Shown here: positions 5,883 through 7,866 of the stretch, in pieces
Numbering within the stretch: position 1 is the first letter of the stretch
How the letters are laid out: each line of letters opens with the position of its first letter
Made by a program: the position numbers and the translations under genes
The notes under the pieces: model-generated
The model's database searches: none
The model's input: the letters and a program-made list of their open reading frames with translations, nothing else
Told to the model about the DNA's origin: nothing
Source of the DNA: Chlamydiota bacterium
Lineage (GTDB): Bacteria; Chlamydiota; Chlamydiia; Chlamydiales; SM23-39
Length of the DNA: 7,866 nucleotides
Direction of reading: 5' to 3'
Assembly (NCBI GenBank): GCA_027449725.1
Contig: DAIDLB010000069.1
Span: 1-7,866, forward strand

Positions 5883-7651
5883 GCGTGGATGGCCCTCTTG
5901 ATCTCAATTTTTTTTCGGATGTCATGCATCGCATCGGCGTAGCGCTCCGACTGAAACGGGAGGAAGTTCAGGTTTTTCACCTCGTTTTGGAGGCCGAGGA
6001 AAAATGACCTCGCCTCGTCGTGTGTATCAAAATGGAAACGGGTTCCAAAAATCGTCTGGATCAAGCGAAACGCTTCGACCTGCCGGTCCAGCGGACAATA
6101 GGCGTCTTCTTTGTCGAAAGCGTTTTGCTGCAGGTAGCAAACTTCGTAGAGATCGGACTTGAGGTACTCGACCATATCGTCGAGAGACACCCCTTCTTCG
6201 CCGACAACCTCCATCCTCTTGCCGATCTCATCCCCGCGCTTGAGGAGGGCGCTTGCAGCCCGCACTTTTTCCGTCCATCCGGGCAAGCGGGGATCGAGCT
6301 CCCGTCCCACCTCATCGAGGTATTTCGTCCAGGAAATGAGCGGGTCGATAGCCGGATACCGCCTAGCGTCGGAACGAGCGCGAGAGAGGCCGTGGAACGC
6401 GCCAACGATCGCAAGCGAAGACTGGGTAACCGGCTCCTCAAAGTTACCGCCTGCGGGCGAAACGGTGCCGCCGATGGTGAGCGTCCCGTTTTTACCCCCT
6501 TTAAGCTGAACGACGCCGGCCCGTTCATAGAAGGCGGAAATCCTCGAACTGAGGTAGGCCGGGAATGCCTCCTCTCCGGGGATTTCTTCGAGACGGCCCG
6601 ACATCTCGCGCATCGCCTGCGCCCAGCGTGAGGTCGAGTCGGCGAGAAGAAGGACGTCGAGCCCCATCTGTCGATAATACTCGGCTATCGCAGCCCCCAT
6701 ATAGACCGACGCCTCTCGCGCCGCCACCGGCATCGACGAGGTGTTGCAGATCATCACGGTCCGCTTCATGAGCGACTCGTTCGTATGAGGGTCGAGAATT
6801 TGCGGGAAGGTCCGGAGGACTTCGACGACCTCGCCCGCCCTCTCCCCGCACGCTACGATGACGACGATGTCTACGGCGGAATATTTGGAGAGGTGGTGCT
6901 GCATCACAGTCTTTCCGGCGCCAAATGGGCCGGGAGAGCAAAAGGTTCCTCCCTTAAGCACAGGAAATTGGGTGTCGAGGATCCTCATGCCCGTGTCCAT
7001 CATTCGGGACGGCCGGCTCTTTTTTCCCTCGATCAAGGCCGATTTGACAGGCCAGCGCTGCATCATCGTAAAGACATGCTCTTTACCCGATTCGTCGACC
7101 GCCCGCGCAATTTCGGCATCAACCGTATAGGCCCCCGGCTTGGCTACAGAAACGATCTTCGCAGTGCCAAAAAAAGAGAACGGAACCATGATCCTGTGCT
7201 GAAAGCGCTCTTCCTGGACAGAGCCGATCGGATCTCCGCGGCGAAGCAGGTCGCCTACCTTTGCCTCCGGCTGGAAGTCCCATTTTTTCTTTCGGTTCAA
7301 GGGGGGAAGATAGATGCCCCGCTTCATGTAAACGCCGGACAAGTCGGCCATCTCTTCCAGAGGATTTTGCAATCCGTCGAAAATCGAGGTCAAAAGACCG
7401 GGACCGAGCTCCGCTTCCAAAAGATGGTGAACGAACTGAACAGGGGTATTGAGCTTGACTCCCCGAGTATCTTCAAATACCTGGATCTTCGCCACATCGC
7501 CCGCGATCTCGATCACCTCCGCCAGGAGCGATTCCTCTCCTACTTTTACGGAAGCCATTTCTCCTTGCCGGATATTTCCTTCGAAACGGACGTGGAGCAG
7601 GTTTCCAAAAGCCTGTATGACATGCCCTTTCGCTTTGTGCGACTCTTTCAT
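5879..7651 (-). CDS. atpA: V-type ATP synthase/ATPase subunit A (catalytic)
   Basis: This 590-residue subunit carries the nucleotide-hydrolysing sites of the soluble V1 head. An N-terminal beta-barrel domain (about 8-75) is followed by the non-homologous insert typical of A subunits (about 110-205) and then the nucleotide-binding core. Walker A is GPFGAGKT (241-248), the catalytic glutamate is E270 in [13 protein letters not shown], and the Walker B region is [16 protein letters not shown] (334-349, D338). Further A-subunit hallmarks are [17 protein letters not shown] (355-371) and [16 protein letters not shown] (398-413). The C-terminal helical domain ends near 575. All catalytic residues are intact. 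The ATG at 7651 has AAGGA 6 nt upstream. The sequence closely resembles chlamydial AtpA throughout, including the block [20 protein letters not shown]. In this lifestyle the enzyme is thought to use ATP to energise the membrane, though reversal is possible. Confidence 0.98.
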   Translation of the reverse strand: MKESHKAKGHVIQAFGNLLHVRFEGNIRQGEMASVKVGEESLLAEVIEIAGDVAKIQVFEDTRGVKLNTPVQFVHHLLEAELGPGLLTSIFDGLQNPLEEMADLSGVYMKRGIYLPPLNRKKKWDFQPEAKVGDLLRRGDPIGSVQEERFQHRIMVPFSFFGTAKIVSVAKPGAYTVDAEIARAVDESGKEHVFTMMQRWPVKSALIEGKKSRPSRMMDTGMRILDTQFPVLKGGTFCSPGPFGAGKTVMQHHLSKYSAVDIVVIVACGERAGEVVEVLRTFPQILDPHTNESLMKRTVMICNTSSMPVAAREASVYMGAAIAEYYRQMGLDVLLLADSTSRWAQAMREMSGRLEEIPGEEAFPAYLSSRISAFYERAGVVQLKGGKNGTLTIGGTVSPAGGNFEEPVTQSSLAIVGAFHGLSRARSDARRYPAIDPLISWTKYLDEVGRELDPRLPGWTEKVRAASALLKRGDEIGKRMEVVGEEGVSLDDMVEYLKSDLYEVCYLQQNAFDKEDAYCPLDRQVEAFRLIQTIFGTRFHFDTHDEARSFFLGLQNEVKNLNFLPFQSERYADAMHDIRKKIEIKRAIHA

Positions 7652-7669
7652 TGCAATTCCTTATCTATT

Positions 7670-7866
7670 TCATCCTAGACAATTGACCAGGGCGGCTCGT
7701 CCTCGGTCGTCGTCCAGCTTGGCCCAATCTTCCACAATCATGAGGCGGGCGAGATAGCCGAGCACCTGATCAATGGAAAATGGCTTATCGTATTCCATCT
7801 CCTCGATCCTTTCCAGACGGAACTTCAGGATTTCCCGATAGAGAGCCTTCGGATCGGAGCCAAGAT
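7670..7866 (-). CDS. DUF2764-like V-ATPase operon protein, C-terminal part (CT309-like)
   Basis: Sixty-four C-terminal codons are visible in one open frame ending in TGA at 7672-7670; the 5' part lies beyond the right edge. The fragment is hydrophilic and helical, with LYREILKFRLERIEEME followed by PFSIDQVLGYLARLMIVEDWAKLDDDRG. The ILAYL-type leucine-rich helix followed by an acidic W..LD..RG segment resembles the C-terminal end of the DUF2764 family, which in chlamydiae, spirochaetes and Bacteroidetes sits between atpE and atpA. The 18-nt gap to atpA and shared direction support this. The family's function is not established to my knowledge. The assignment leans strongly on position, because only the tail is visible. 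Confidence 0.72.
   Translation of the reverse strand, partial: LGSDPKALYREILKFRLERIEEMEYDKPFSIDQVLGYLARLMIVEDWAKLDDDRGRAALVNCLG

Larger units (their letters stand above)
1589..7866 (-). other. V-type ATPase operon (partial DUF2764 gene, atpA, atpB, atpD, atpI, atpK)
   Basis: Six minus-strand genes run in the same direction with gaps of 18 nt (DUF2764 gene to atpA) and 15 nt (atpI to atpK), and 4-nt overlaps at atpA/atpB, atpB/atpD and atpD/atpI. No internal gap is large enough for a clear promoter or terminator, so a single transcript is likely. The promoter must lie beyond the right edge, presumably before atpE. The gene order matches the chlamydial V-ATPase cluster as I know it. Confidence 0.85.

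Noticed and set aside
5908..5915. A8 run near the 3' end of atpA as a programmed frameshift site creating an A-B fusion
   Set aside because: The -1 frame, which is the atpB frame, meets TGA directly after the run (AAT TGA), so no fusion can arise. The run is explained by Lys-Lys codons.
6785..7678. Plus-strand open frame (297 codons) antisense to atpA
   Set aside because: Shadow of the strongly conserved atpA gene; no recognisable motifs and no convincing ribosome binding site.

Overview
The window looks like a chromosomal segment from a chlamydia, most likely an environmental (Waddlia/Parachlamydia/Estrella-like) member of the Chlamydiota. The main evidence is a compact V/A-type ATPase operon on the minus strand in the characteristic order [DUF2764-like protein]-atpA-atpB-atpD-atpI-atpK, together with an AtpA protein that closely resembles chlamydial AtpA along its whole length. 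Base composition looks near 50 % GC by eye, higher than in the human-pathogenic Chlamydia. The genus cannot be fixed from sequence reading alone.

Layout from left to right. (1) Positions 1-931, minus strand: an inositol-monophosphatase-family phosphatase with an apparent N-terminal signal peptide. Its reading frame is still open at the left edge of the window. (2) Positions 932-1069: a 138-bp divergent intergenic region with a weak candidate promoter for the phosphatase and a clear ribosome binding site for the next gene. (3) Positions 1070-1480, plus strand: a 136-residue protein that I do not recognise. (4) Positions 1481-1588: a convergent intergenic region packed with three adjacent inverted repeats, one of them a perfect 18-bp palindrome with a 3-nt loop. 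(5) Positions 1589-7651, minus strand: atpK, atpI, atpD, atpB and atpA, read right to left. (6) Positions 7670-7866, minus strand: the last 64 codons of a DUF2764-like V-ATPase operon gene that enters from the right edge.

The ATPase genes encode the catalytic A and regulatory B subunits of the soluble head, the central stalk D, the membrane stator subunit I (a subunit) and the rotor-ring proteolipid K. A, B, D and I are joined by three consecutive 4-base ATGA stop/start overlaps, which indicates translational coupling. K keeps a full set of residues matching the Na+ site of Enterococcus hirae NtpK, so a sodium-coupled enzyme is a reasonable inference. No C or F subunit gene occurs between A and K. 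The stator gene atpE is expected just beyond the right edge.

No tRNA, rRNA, CRISPR array, insertion sequence or integrase was seen. I did not find a wholly new system. The most interesting items are the DUF2764/missing-subunit question, the palindromic element after atpK, the putatively exported phosphatase and the orphan small protein.
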